A stretch of DNA of 64,000 nucleotides from Penicillium oxalicum (taxonomy: Eukaryota > Ascomycota > Eurotiomycetes > Eurotiales > Aspergillaceae): the NCBI RefSeq assembly GCF_001723175.1, contig NC_064653.1:1054001-1118000 (forward strand). The letters are read 5' to 3'. Both the position numbers and the translations under genes were made by a program. Every line of letters starts with the position of its first letter. Within the stretch, counting starts at the first letter, position 1. Of this stretch, positions 23,401 through 35,025 are shown piece after piece. The notes below the pieces were generated by a model. That model worked only from the letters and a program-made list of their open reading frames with translations, made no database searches and was not told the DNA's origin.

Positions 23401-25056
23401 TATTGATGATGGTCAGCTTAAGATTCACCCAGAGGATAGGCTCAGAAATAGATAACATACTCCTCCAACGATGGTCAATCCATTTGTGCACGACTCAATG
23501 ACATAATCCTGCATAGTCCATGCCCAATCCCAGTGAACCTGAAGTGCTGTATTGCACTGGACAAAGACGAGCTGACTTGAGGTGAATTGCTGGTTTCCAA
23601 AATAGGCACTATTATCGAGTAAGAGGAGCCTCATAGCAAGACCACTGGGGGAGATAGCTCTATTTACCCAAAGTTGCCACCAACAAAGGTGAGGTCTGCT
23701 AGGAAGCCACCGGAGCCGTTCTCCATGTAAATTCCTTGTTGCGTGTTGCTGAGAACGTCTGAGTTGTACAGCATGTAAAACTCAATGTTCTCAAGGGAAG
23801 TTCCTTGAGCCACCTGCCAATGAATGGCGCAAATGTAGGCTAAAGGGTCGGTCGGACGAATGTCGATCCTGAAGTTCCGTACGCTTCTCAAGAAATTGTT
23901 CTGGTTGACATACCATCCCCCGTTGTCGCTAACGTAGACGTCCGATGTGATGACACCCAACCCGACGAAGCTAGAGGCTGCAAGGATAGTTGGCACGTTT
24001 AAGGGCTAGAAGGATGTTAAGGAAAGCGTCCATCACTATCAAAGAAACTGATTCCACTCACATCTCCCAGAAACTCCGTGTTGTAGTATTGGATGATCGG
24101 CGAGCTGACAAGGTACGTGCCAGCAGGAAACCAAACTGTAGCGGGATAGATGGTGCTTGAACCACAGTTGACGCCACATCTCCCTCCATCGGAAATAGCC
24201 CGATTGATCGCCTCTGTGTCATCTGTGACGCCATCGCCAACAGCACCGTAGTCTCGGACATTTCGCCAGACCTAGGGAATTTCATCAGCCCACGATCATT
24301 GATCTAGACGGGGACAAAATGGAACGCGAAACAACGTACCTTGTAACCACTTGAAGCAAACGGACTTTGACCATTCTGGTTGACCGAGGCCATCCAATAC
24401 TTAGACGTGCCGTCCCGTTTTTGAATCTGCTCTTGGATGGTCTTGTTGTCATTTATGTCACTCGTATCGCCGCCACTTCCAAATGCCAGATAGTTGTATA
24501 AACCATTTGATCTGACCAAGGCTTGTGGAGGAGTGTTTGTATGTCTTTGTCCTTTGCCATATTTTTCTCTGATTTCTGCAGCAACCTGGGGCTGATCGCC
24601 TGTTGGTTTGTTGACGGTGGATTCAGCCACGATCCGAGCTGCCTTCGCTAGCTCCGGCGGGATGAGATAAGGGCGATTCCCGCTCGTTTCATTGGCAGAA
24701 GAATCTCTCGCCTGAAGACGTGCGGTCTTGATAGCGTCAGGGCTATAGTCCAAGGGCTGCGCGGGTTCTCTTGTTCCATTGCGAGATTCGGAAAAGGCCT
24801 TCTGGTTGAAATTTGGGTACTCGGTTCGATGTTTGTTGACTTCTCTTAGGACTGCAAGGGCATTTTTCACCTGTAGCAATGCATTTTCATCATCGGTCGT
24901 GTTCTTATGATTGTCGCGCTTGTGGTGAAGATGCCGATGATGGAAGTGGCTGTGGTCAGCCTGCACTGGGACACAGCAGATTATTGTGATGAGTAGCACG
25001 ATGATCAGCGGCAACAAGCCTTGATCGTCGAGTCGTGACGGTCTGCTCAGTCTCAT
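20493..25056 (-). CDS. Secreted GH55 glucanase-like protein with C-terminal LysM modules
   Basis: This predicts 1,389 residues from six exons: 25056-24340, 24271-24062, 24005-23668, 23608-23461, 23399-21548 and 21397-20493. All junctions are GT-AG with matching phase. A signal peptide occupies about residues 1-33, followed by a His-rich then low-complexity N-terminal region. Two pectate-lyase-like beta-helix starts, each with a YGAVGDG/FGAKGDG-TDDT motif, occur near 243 and 604, as in GH55 exo-beta-1,3-glucanases. The last exon carries about three Cys-rich LysM-like repeats (near 1170, 1230 and 1335), which bind chitin or related glycans. I prefer the ATG at 25056 because it puts the hydrophobic core at the N-terminus and has A at -3. 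An ATG at 25125 would add 23 residues. It is divergent from the chitinase at 25994. Catalytic competence was not checked. Confidence 0.87.
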
Positions 25057-25993
25057 TTTCAATGGTTTCCCGTAGCATACCTCAGACTGAAGCTTTTCGA
25101 AAGACAAAGAGGATTCCTTGTCCATAAAATCATTTCACTTCGGCCGGAGCCCGCCCCTCACGGACTCCCTGGTGCAACCCAACCTTTCAAAGTCGAAGTT
25201 CTCCAAGGGAAGCTTCGGAAGGCAATAGTGATGCCAAAAGACCCTAGTTGGACCCTCATTCAGGGTTCTCCTTTTGCCGACCCAATGAAAACTGAGCATA
25301 GTACCACCCAATTGGCCGGAGGTTCTTATTATACCTTAGCCGTTCTAGTTGTCTCAGATCCGAGGTGGGTTCATTCCTTTTTTGTTTCTCCACTATGAAC
25401 TAGGTGAAATGAATCTTCCCAGAGACTGCAGGGGGCCACCAACGTTCTCCACAGGAACAAACGGACAGAGACCGTGGCATATTGTTGGGGTCATGAGCTT
25501 GAATCCGCTGGCCAAGAAGCCGATGGGAACGAGCCTTGACAAAACATTCATGCTAATTAAATTGGTATTATCGATAGTATGAATAAGGGGTCTTCAGATC
25601 CAATATGGGCCGAGGATGTTGATAGACTCGAGAATTGCCAACAAATCAACTGGCATAACAGCCAGCCGCCCCCAAAATGCCAAGAGTGTCAAGAGATGCC
25701 AAAGTACAGAAATCACACCATTCTTTGGCGATAATGTACGCGGGATGGGGATCCCACATGGCGAGTTGTATCCGAAGACCTCCGCGTGGTTGCATCTTAG
25801 TTCTCACACACACCGAGATACTGCTGAGCGGATCAAAATGAGGAGATTAATCCCTCACGCTAGGAGAAAGGAAAGTCTTGGCTAGGACCGAGAGCTCTGG
25901 ACTACCGGAACCTCAAGTCTGGAAGAGATTTAAGTAGTAGAGAAGCTGGAGATTACGAAAATTGAGCTCACTGAGAAAGATCCATTGAGCAAC
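25057..25993. promoter_or_regulatory. Shared bidirectional promoter of the GH55-LysM and chitinase genes
   Basis: These 937 bases lie between the start codons of two divergently transcribed secreted wall-active proteins. No other gene candidate is convincing in the interval. An AT-rich atttaagtag lies about 60 bases before the chitinase start. The arrangement allows co-regulation, which is an inference. Confidence 0.6.
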
Positions 25994-28900
25994 ATGAGAG
26001 CGTCTGGCTCCAACAGGAGTCTCCTTTGGCTTCTTTGCCTATTTTGCTTGCTATTGTTATGCCGGAAAACTTACGCTCAAGGCTGCAATGTCCTTGCCCC
26101 TTGTGCTACTGGCTGTTGCAACAAAGGCGGTTATTGTGGCGTTGGAGATGATTACTGCGGAGCCGATTGTGTCGCCAACTGTGATTACGAACCAGAGTGC
26201 TCTGTCTCGAAACCATGCGCCAAAGGATGCTGTAACAAGTTCGGATTTTGCGGCCTAGGACCTGACTGTAAGCTTTTGTCTTCGGAAGATTCGATTTACA
26301 AAGTCACCTAATATCACATTCTAGTCTGTGGAGATGATTGTGTTGCAAGCTGTGAAAGGAAATCGGAATGTGACCCTGGAGGTTATGGTGATCATGCAGA
26401 GGCCAAGAATTGTCCATTGAATGTCTGCTGCTCCAAATTCGGATTCTGCGGAGTCACGAAGGAGTTTTGCGGCAACAAGAAGGTCAAACGTCCTTCTTGT
26501 TCAAAGACCCAGGATTTGACCCGAGTTGTTGGCTACTATGAGGGATGGAGCGTCCAACGCCCCTGCCATATCTTCTATCCTGACCAGATTCCCCTCGGAG
26601 TCTACACGCATCTCAATTATGCCTTTGCTTCAGTCGACCCTGAAACATTCCAGGTCTTAGCGCCTAGCGAGTATGAGAAAACCCTCATGAAGAGACTGAC
26701 CAGTCTCAAAAAGTCCGACCCTGATCTGAAGGTTTTCATTGCCATTGGAGGTTGGACCTTCAATGATCCCGGAGCAACACGAACAGTCCTCTCTGACATT
26801 GCACGCTCGGAGGCTAATCAGCGGGGTTTTTTCAATTCATTGAAGACGTTCCTCACGGAGTACAACTTTGACGGCATTGATCTAGATTGGGAATATCCCG
26901 TCGCGGATGACCGTGGTGGACGCCAAGAGGACTTTAAGAATTTCCCCAAGTTCCTCGCCAATCTCAAGAGTGCGCTCAGTGATACTGGCCGAAGTGGAAT
27001 CAGTATGACTCTGCCTGCATCTTACTGGTATCTCCAACACTTTGACCTCGAAAATCTGGTCAAACATGTAGACTTTTTCAACATCATGTCTTACGACCTC
27101 CACGGGAAATGGGATCTGGGCAATGAGTGGCTTGATCCCGTTCTGAACTCTCATACCAATTTGACGGAAATAACCAATGCCCTTGATCTCATTTGGCGCA
27201 ACAACGTCCCATCTGATAAAGTCGTTCTCGGACTGGCCTTCTACGGCCGTGTTTTCTCGGCTGCCGACCCTGCGTGCATGGATCCTGGATGTCCCTTTGT
27301 GTCTGGCGGAAACCCCGGAGTGTGCAGCGACGAGGTTGGTATTATGCTGAACTCCGAAATCATGGACATCATGGACGAGCAACAGCTCTCCTCCACATTT
27401 GACAAGGAAGCCGCTGTCAAGATTCTCAAATTCAACACGAATCAATGGCTGACGTATGACAACGGCGATACATTCAAGCTAAAGACTGATTTCGCGCGTT
27501 CCGAATGTCTCGGTGGTGTGATGGTCTGGGCAGTCTCTCATGATCTTCCATACGGAAATTTCTCCCGTGTGCTTGGGGAAACCATCGGGCGAAAAGTCAC
27601 CTCGCTGCAATTTGACAAAGAAAGTGATTCGCTAGAAGTCACAAAGACTCATCAGCAATGCAAATGGACCAACTGCTTCGAGGATTGCCCGAAAGGATGG
27701 TCGCGGATTGATCGAACGGACCCTGGGGCTCGGACTGATGAGAAGATGTGGGATGCCACAGGCTGCGGCGGCAGTGGCTCTCATACGTTCTGCTGTCCTC
27801 CAGACTCAGAACTGCCCAAGTGTGGCTGGTATACCCACAACAATGGAAACTGTGACTCGCAATGCCCATCGGGATATGTGGAAGTCGGGTCGAATTTCCA
27901 ACATTGCAGCAACAACAAGAATGATTATCAGGCGGCCTGTTGCACGACGGACACAGACAGCATGAAGCTGTACTCGCAATGCAATTGGGCTGGCCACGCC
28001 CCCGATTGTGACAAGAGCGTGTGCAAGAGCAGCGAGACCAATCTGTTCAATTCAACCACGGGCAGCGGTGGCAATTACTGCTACGCGACAAAGGTCAAAT
28101 ATACCTGGAATGGCAATGAGGGTGTCGAGTGGCAGTCGCGGAAATACTGCTGTGATGACGACACGGACAAGAAATGGGACGATTGCGAATGGAGGACTGA
28201 TATCGGTCTCGCGGCCGCCGATGGTGTCGTGGAAGGATACTGTCGAAGCGGTTGCCCAAATGACAAAGTACGTGTCGGGTTGGACCAACATGGCGGTGGC
28301 TGTAGAGGCGATGGCGGAAGAGCCCAGTGCTGTCTTCCCAAATACATCACGAAGAGCAAGCGATCCTACACCGACGCGGAGAGTGCCTTGGAAAAGAACG
28401 TGAAGGCATTCCTAGCGGACCCAGACTGTGGTCCCGATGCCTATCAATTCAAGCGCGACTTGGAGGGTATTGAGTTTGTGGGCCTCTTTTCCAAATCACT
28501 CAATCACTCGTCATCGCTTCAGCCTCGCTTTAACACCAAACCGTACGAATCAATGCACCAACTGATCCAGGATATCGCTTTCACTTCCGTCGCAGGCGCG
28601 GCGGCCCGACAGATTTGGAACGACTACGTGGTGCCCGCGTTCCCCAATTTCAAGATCGAAACGCTCCGTGCATGGCTGAACAGGGATCTTGAATGGAGAC
28701 GGCAGGGCTCAGATATCTATGCTGATATGTTGATATGCAACATGGGGATATACAACGCCAAGCTAGGGGGTCAGAAGTCAATCAGCTGCGCCTGCACGCA
28801 AACAAGTTGTTGTACCTCTGACGATCCTGACCTCTGTGCTGGAGAAGACCTTGATGGGACAGAAGTAGCAGATCTTACGACCAGAAGCTTGGTCAAGAGA

Positions 28901-30005
28901 GCAGGCCCGCGGCCCTTCTCCGTGGGACTGAGTAATGGTGCGACGGTTCGGTGGCGCTCGTTGAGTGTATGTCCCATTGCCTTTCTCCAGTTTATGACCA
29001 CGGACTAACAGCGTGCCATGAAAGTATCGAAGCAGAGGTGACTGGCCAATAGGCCATCCTATCTGGAGCGAGGCATTCGGATACGAAAATGATGTCGATT
29101 GTCTGGATGTGGATGTGGGGACTGTAATTGTCACATTGTCCGGCGATAGGGAACCCTATGATGGTAAGGCTGGCCATATTGAAGGAGACCATGATCTCCA
29201 GCGGCATATCTCCTTCGTCGTGCGGAATCTACGCTGATCAAGTGTAGTGGAACATAGTGTCGAATTGAATACTATTCAAATGTTTCTCAGGGACGCTTCT
29301 CGTGGAACTTTACCCACTACGGCTCATCCTAGAAACCTCCCACTCCCCGACGATTACACCCAGGCGCTGAATACCCCAATGCTACTCAACGCACCTCCAA
29401 TGGCAGGTGGCCAGGCATCATCAACTCCGCTCGTCAGAATGATGAATGCTCTTGGAAGCCGTCGAAATGGCCAGGACTTCCTTGTTCTTATTCAAGCCTT
29501 GAATGGGTTGAAATCCCGGGTAGGATATTCGAGAATCTCGCTTGCTATTGTTTCAACCGACGACTGATGTCTTTGACAGATGTGGCGTAATGTTGAGTTC
29601 TACGATAACATGGAGAATCTTATAGCGGATAATGATTATCTTCCGGCTCTGCGAAACATCCGCTCAGTCATCACCGTCATCCATTATCTCAACCATCCCA
29701 AAGTGCATCCTCACTTGATCAACACTGCGAACGAAGTGCGCACCGAGCTTGGTTTAGCCGATCAGGAATGGATCTCACAGGGTAATCACAACCCTCGAGG
29801 CCAGGATTGGTGGGATCAATGGATTCGAGAACTTTTCAGGCGAATTGGAGCGGAGAGCAGGAATTGGGTCAGTAACTGGGTGACTAGGATGAGAAATATC
29901 TGGGCCGTGAGGACAGGAGACGATGCTGTGTTTGTTCTCGAGGCCCTGGCGAGGTACAAGAGTCTTGCATCAGACATGGACATTGATTTGGAAGGTTTGA
30001 ACTGA
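25994..30005 (+). CDS. Large secreted GH18 chitinase with ChtBD1 modules (subgroup C type)
   Basis: This predicts 1,250 residues from five exons: 25994-26267, 26325-28966, 29025-29163, 29248-29519 and 29580-30005. The first ATG in frame is at 25994. A signal peptide covers about residues 1-28. Three hevein-like ChtBD1 chitin-binding modules follow (about 31-63, 67-102 and 118-138, each with the CC-x5-CG pattern). The GH18 barrel starts near 157. Its active site DGIDLDWE is at 274-281, with Glu281 as the acid. The SIGG-type strand reads IAIGGWTF. After the barrel comes a long Cys-rich region (about 520-770), then a helical C-terminal domain. This order matches fungal subgroup C chitinases, which resemble the chitinase-like subunit of yeast killer systems. 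No LysM is present in it, whereas the divergent neighbour has LysM. The role is probably degradation of chitin outside the cell or of competitor walls. Confidence 0.93.
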
Positions 30006-30340
30006 TGTCGTGGTACCGTAGTTGAAACCAGTGGGATACAATGTGTGGCCAGGGCAAACTTTGTACCTGAGTACTCCACCATTTCTATAAATTCTATTAC
30101 CCTCAAAATGGCTTGGTAATGTAGAATTTGTAGACATGAAAATGACCCCGTAGATGTAATATCGTGAATATAGGATATTCCATTAATTGTCCCGAGACGA
30201 TTGCACACGGAAGTCAATACGTGAACTGCGACAGCCCCAACATCTTCTCCCAACCACTAAGACTTTTTCTTCGGTCATGTGGTGACCTAGAATAAACAAC
30301 AGCAACTCTATCCCTGAAGTAGAAGACCCAGAAACGAAGC
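30006..30340. other. Convergent 3' intergenic interval
   Basis: About 335 bases between two converging stop codons. It shows no gene or repeat and presumably holds both 3' untranslated regions. Confidence 0.6.
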
Positions 30341-30976
30341 TCAGTAAACGTCACGGTATTCAGAAACGAGCGCATAGCTCTTCCGCATGTAATCACCATC
30401 CTGCATATTCCGCCAAATATCCCAAAGCCCCTGCAAAGAACACTTCATCCAGCCCGGAAAGGGGGGCTCTGGCTCTTGCCACGCCTCGACAAGCTTCACA
30501 TAGTGTCCCACCCGGTGCTGCATGTCTAGCGGACATTCTTCGGGAATTGGAGTGCCTTGCAAGGACTGAAAACTCTCCTCATCAATCAGGATAAACATTC
30601 GGTAATCAGGAAACAAGTCAGCCATGCCCCGCTCATTCACCCAGGCTTCGTAGTGAGACCGGACCTGATCAATCGATGCAGCCTTGAACTGGGTGGCATC
30701 TTGAAAGACATGTGGTTCGTACTTGGACCACATTTCATCAAATATAGCTCCGTCAACCTCATTTGCCCTGGGACCTTTGAGCAGAGATTGGTGTTCTTTG
30801 TAAAATCCGGCCTTGACGTACGCCGTGATCAGGTCGACGATCGCGGGGAAAGCGGCGTCGGATTGCGGGCTATAGGTTGTCCGATATATGGTGAAACCCC
30901 AGGTTGGTTCGGTCGACTTGAGCCAGTGACGAAGATTGTCCAGATGATAGGGAAGCCATGGATAGGAGTCTGGCAT
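30341..30976 (-). CDS. Conserved-looking hypothetical protein (211 aa)
   Basis: A single-exon ORF. I take the ATG at 30976, giving MPDSYPWLPYHLDNLRHWL. The frame is open to 31036, but those 20 extra residues look like leader sequence. The protein is soluble, Trp- and aromatic-rich, with acidic and Asp/Glu-Met patches. It has no signal peptide, membrane segment or recognised catalytic motif. The even composition and the motif WGFTIYRTTY suggest a real fungal family. I cannot assign a function. It is convergent with the chitinase gene. Confidence 0.7.
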   Translation of the reverse strand: MPDSYPWLPYHLDNLRHWLKSTEPTWGFTIYRTTYSPQSDAAFPAIVDLITAYVKAGFYKEHQSLLKGPRANEVDGAIFDEMWSKYEPHVFQDATQFKAASIDQVRSHYEAWVNERGMADLFPDYRMFILIDEESFQSLQGTPIPEECPLDMQHRVGHYVKLVEAWQEPEPPFPGWMKCSLQGLWDIWRNMQDGDYMRKSYALVSEYRDVY

Positions 30977-32482
30977 GATGAAGATGGTGAGATGGTAGAT
31001 GACGAGCGGCAGAGTAGTTTTGTGTATTGTTGTCAATAGCAGGCATCAGAACAGGAGAACAATCACGGAAACAGAGCGTCCCTCTGCCAAGAGCTTCCGC
31101 CAGGGAGCTTTTTTTTCGCAGCCTGGCACTTGCACCCATCACCAGCACGCCAAAATAACTGGCCCCTTACAATATTACTAAAGATACAGTGGCGCGCCAT
31201 AAGTCTGTGACTCCTTGTTGACCGTCTTGGTCTCCGCCTTCCTACAATGGACTAGTATTTACCTTAAGTAGTATAGTGTTGTCTCCCACTTCTAATTTAG
31301 GCGACCACTAGTCTATCTTAAGTAATATGGAATTTACTAGTAGTACCACGCCGCCTCAACTCTACCACCGACCACCAAGGCAATATACGCACTGCAGCTG
31401 GACAATTCTGTACTCGGTAGCTGAGTCGGCCCCCTAGACAGATGGTATGTCAGCCGCATCTGAGGCCACGAATGAATTCAACCGACACGATCCTCTCAAT
31501 CTTCATAAGGATAGTCTATCACATGGTGGGAGTCATTCTATAGATACTGTCTATTACATAGTCTGACGCCATTGAAATTGGACAAACTGCCCGCAGCAGG
31601 TACCTGAATCTGGAGAGGTACTTGGTACGATATATGCTACATTAATGGAATTTAATAGAATCTAACTTGCGCCAGTCGTTGCACACGTCATATGTTTGGA
31701 AGTCGGTGCGCACCATACGAGTCTGTCACACTTAGTGTTAGCTCCTATGAAGTATAGAACAATGATTCTCACGAGGTCTTACTGGCTTAATACAGGCTTA
31801 ATTCAGATATAAAAGCCACTTTGCAAGATACCTGGAGGCGAGGAACCTGATATCATGGACGGAAGGCGAGGAGATTCTGTGCTGATGGTCATATCTAGAG
31901 AATTATATATTGTACATAGATGTCTTGCTGGGATGCATCTGCCTAGCTCTGGTGCCTGGTAGGTGTCATGACTGTTCTTCTCAATTTGACCTCACGCATG
32001 TATAATTAATTATGCTCTTTCTTTAAAAATAGAAATCAACGACAAAGCATCGGACCTGAATTGAGTTCCAATTGAGTGACGTACCCAAGTTCACGAAGAA
32101 ACCAAGCATCTGCGGATTTCCCAAAACCGTTAGCGCGGATCATTCAGCCACCGCCCACCGCCCACCGCCCGCGGGTATGATGTCTGGCACGGCTGGAGGT
32201 GACCGCGGCGCGATCAACCCGATCATCATTGTTCTGCTGTTCTGCTGCTCTGCTGTCGCGCGATTGAACCCTTGGATGTGTCCTAGGGTTCACCCGCTCA
32301 ACAATGGGCACGAAGACCAAGAAAATCACTACCTTTCTTGCACTGTGATCAACTCTCACTTGACTGAACTCTCAGTTCTGAATCTGTGTGCTTACCTTAC
32401 TTGTCTTGGCCTTCCAACGAAGAGGGCTACCGCACGGATCCCTACTCGTCTTCCTTCTTATTACGCGTGACGACTTTGAACA
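30977..32482. promoter_or_regulatory. Divergent intergenic region with AT-rich core
   Basis: These 1.5 kb lie between two outward-reading genes. Short repeats of a ctagta/aagtagtat type occur at about 31245-31340, and the centre (31490-32040) is AT-rich. The last 150 bases before 32483 are pyrimidine-rich and look like the leader of the protease gene. No gene is supported. Confidence 0.45.
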
Positions 32483-33939
32483 ATGAAACGATTTATTGCC
32501 TGGGTTCGTGGCAGACCAGACTCTGAAACAGTACAGGATGATAAGACATCACCAAGATCTTCAGAGCGAGTTGTCCACCACAGAAATTCCGGGAAGACGC
32601 GAACGAGCGAAGGTACTGATGAGCACCCTGCACCCAAGCCTGATGTTCGCAGATGCTAAGCTATATTCACCCTGTAGATGGCATCACTTTTGATATTCCC
32701 GGGGCATTCCCAACGTCCCCATCTGTATCACCACAACGCGCAACGCATGAAAGAAGGGTCGAGGAGGAGTTGATTCTAGAGGCGACGTCGCTTCCATCAA
32801 ACATCGACGTCAATGTCGACATTGACATCTCAAAAATACGCTCTCTTCCTACAGACCTGGGATCTCACTTGCATCCCAGACGACCCAAATTCAGCACACC
32901 TTCTCCTCAAAGAACGCGACGCCCCGAGAGCACCCGCTCAAAGCCTATCCGAAAACCTAACTTCCGAGATGATTTGGCCATCCAAGATCCCTACAGCCAG
33001 CAATACAAGGCCTATGAGAACTTGCAATACAAGAGCCCTCTCTCGGCGGTCACTCTTTTTTATCCAGAGAGCAAGCAGGTGCCAGCTGATCGGACCGAGT
33101 CTCTATTCAAGCCAGCATGGGAGCAATGGGAGAAGGAAAAGAAGGCTCAACAGGCTCTTGAGGGTCGACCAGCTCGAATTGTTCCCCGGGGGCCTGCCGT
33201 TCGCCCACTTCCGAGAGAGTGGCACATGAAGGTCTCGGAGGCCATGAGAACTCTGCAAGGCTACGCAGTCGCGCGGTCACCATCGGGAGATGATCTGTAC
33301 CAGAGGGATATCGCGACATGTTTGAAACCATTGGCATGGCTAAATGATGAGATCATCAACGCGTATCTGACGGTTCTCGTTCGGTACCTCCGTGATTCTA
33401 CCGGAAATAGCGTACCAGGTGAAAAGCCCAAATTTCACGCCTTCAACACCTTCTTTTTCTCGACTCTCAAGGATAAGGGATACCAAGGGGTCCGTCGGTG
33501 GGCCAACCGGGCAAAGATTGGCGGCGAGGCTCTGCTGGAAGTGGACACTGTCTTTATTCCTGTGCATCAGGCAAGTCACTGGACCTTGATGGTGGTGCGC
33601 CCCGTGGACCGGACGATTGAATATTACGACTCTCTCGGCGCTCGTGGCACGCGAGAAGTTGAGATTATCAAACGATGGCTCCAAGGCGAATTGGGAGGCA
33701 AGTTTGAAGAAGAGGAGTGGTCTTTCCTTTCTTCTGTTTCCTCCCAACAGGATAACATGAGTGATTGTGGCGTGTTCCTCCTGATCAATGCCAAAGCCAT
33801 CGCGCTCGGTATTGAACCGACTGCATTTGGAGCAAGAGATACTGTGAACCTGCGAGTGAAAATTGTCGCAGAACTGATGAATGGCGGGCTCCATGGTCCA
33901 TTTTCTCCCATTGACGCAGACGGCCAAGTTTTGCTATGA
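32483..33939 (+). CDS. Ulp1-type SUMO protease (C48 cysteine peptidase)
   Basis: This predicts 463 residues from two exons, 32483-32612 and 32678-33939, with phase-matched GT-AG splicing. The ATG gives MKRFIAWVRGRPDSE. The N-terminal half is polar, charged and probably disordered. The C-terminal third is the Ulp1/SENP fold. It has a WLNDEIINAYL substrate-recognition start, catalytic His344 in HQASHWTL, Asp361 in YYDSLG, an oxyanion-hole Gln in the SSQQDN segment, and Cys407 in SDCGVF. The full catalytic set is present, so it should be active in maturing SUMO or removing it from nuclear proteins. Whether it is the Ulp1 or Ulp2 orthologue is not settled; the compact C-terminal domain favours Ulp1. 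Confidence 0.92.
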
Positions 33940-35025
33940 CGGGCTCCAGTCTGATTGCGATGGCCTGAAAAGTACAGACTCGTCCTTTTCTCCTCCCTTC
34001 CTACTCTTCTCATATTGGTGTGCAGTTTCGGTCCGGAACATGTGATCGACATAGCATCCAGACAGAATATCAGGCTCCACTCCCATTCAACGGACGCGTC
34101 TGTGGCTTCCCTTTTACCATGAACCTTCCTTTGGCGCGGCTGGAGTTCGCGATCATCGGAAATGAAACCGCCCAACAAGAACACACAGGAGTCCCTTTGA
34201 CTGCCATGTTTTTATGGTTTTTTTTCATCTTTATTTTTTGTTTTCTTCCCATAGTCTGAGCGACTACGAATGATACCCTATTGTTGTAACTGGATGAGAT
34301 AGAGTGTGTGTGTAAGAGCCCGAGGGCCCGAGAGAGAGAGAGAGAGAGAGAGAGCTTGAGAGCTTGAGAGCTTTGGTGCTGATAGGTCATACAAATGAAA
34401 CGAAATGGATCAAATGCGAAATGAACATGACTCCCTGCAAGCGTCTCGAGGTTGTGTCCCCGTCCTTCAGGGATGATGGGCATTGGGACCTTGTCAAGTG
34501 CATTTTATTATTGTCAGCACAGATCTATGATTGACGATACCCTGAAGACATATAGATGGCGGACCAAATGCCGAGATTTTGAGCCGATTTCCAGATCTGA
34601 CTACGATGGTGTACGTTTTGGATACTTGATGAGTCTACTGTGAACATGATTGAGGTGCCGGGCTGTTCTACTAAGACAGGCTGTTTCACTACTTACAGGG
34701 TCACATGCTTTCGTGGGTCCCAAATTGTTTTTGATCCCATGTGAGAATGATGTCAACTCATGAAAAGCCCAGCTTTGCCGAGTTCAAATGCAAAAGCAGA
34801 AAGTGTGCTTCGATGTATCAGCAGGAAGGTCTTTGCAATGAAAAGGCTTTATTTATGGTGAGGGATTTATCCGCCAGAGAGACCGTTTTATGGAAGTTTG
34901 TCAAGGCTGGAATAACAATAAGAATCATAAAAATACACGCCCCATGCCTGACCAGAATGCCTATCCTATGCAGCTAACTTAGGGAACAGGATGTCGTGGA
35001 TTTTGAGCCCGTCGTTCAACGAAGC
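33940..35025. other. Convergent 3' intergenic region
   Basis: Between two converging genes. It contains a GA dinucleotide run at about 34330-34354, followed by two gcttgaga repeats. Small ORFs (for example 34750-34977) are unrecognised. No gene is supported. Confidence 0.5.
34330..34354. repeat. GA dinucleotide microsatellite
   Basis: About twelve GA units in non-coding sequence, followed by imperfect gagagcttga repeats. Confidence 0.85.

Noticed and set aside
26882..27445. 187-codon ORF antisense to the chitinase
   Set aside because: It is a shadow of the strongly conserved GH18 coding frame on the other strand.
25994..30005. Annotating the chitinase as a killer toxin subunit
   Set aside because: The resemblance is domain-level only and shared by ordinary subgroup C chitinases; nothing here indicates a toxin system.
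33340..33927. 195-codon ORF antisense to the SUMO protease
   Set aside because: Lies entirely opposite the catalytic domain, whose motifs are intact on the + strand.
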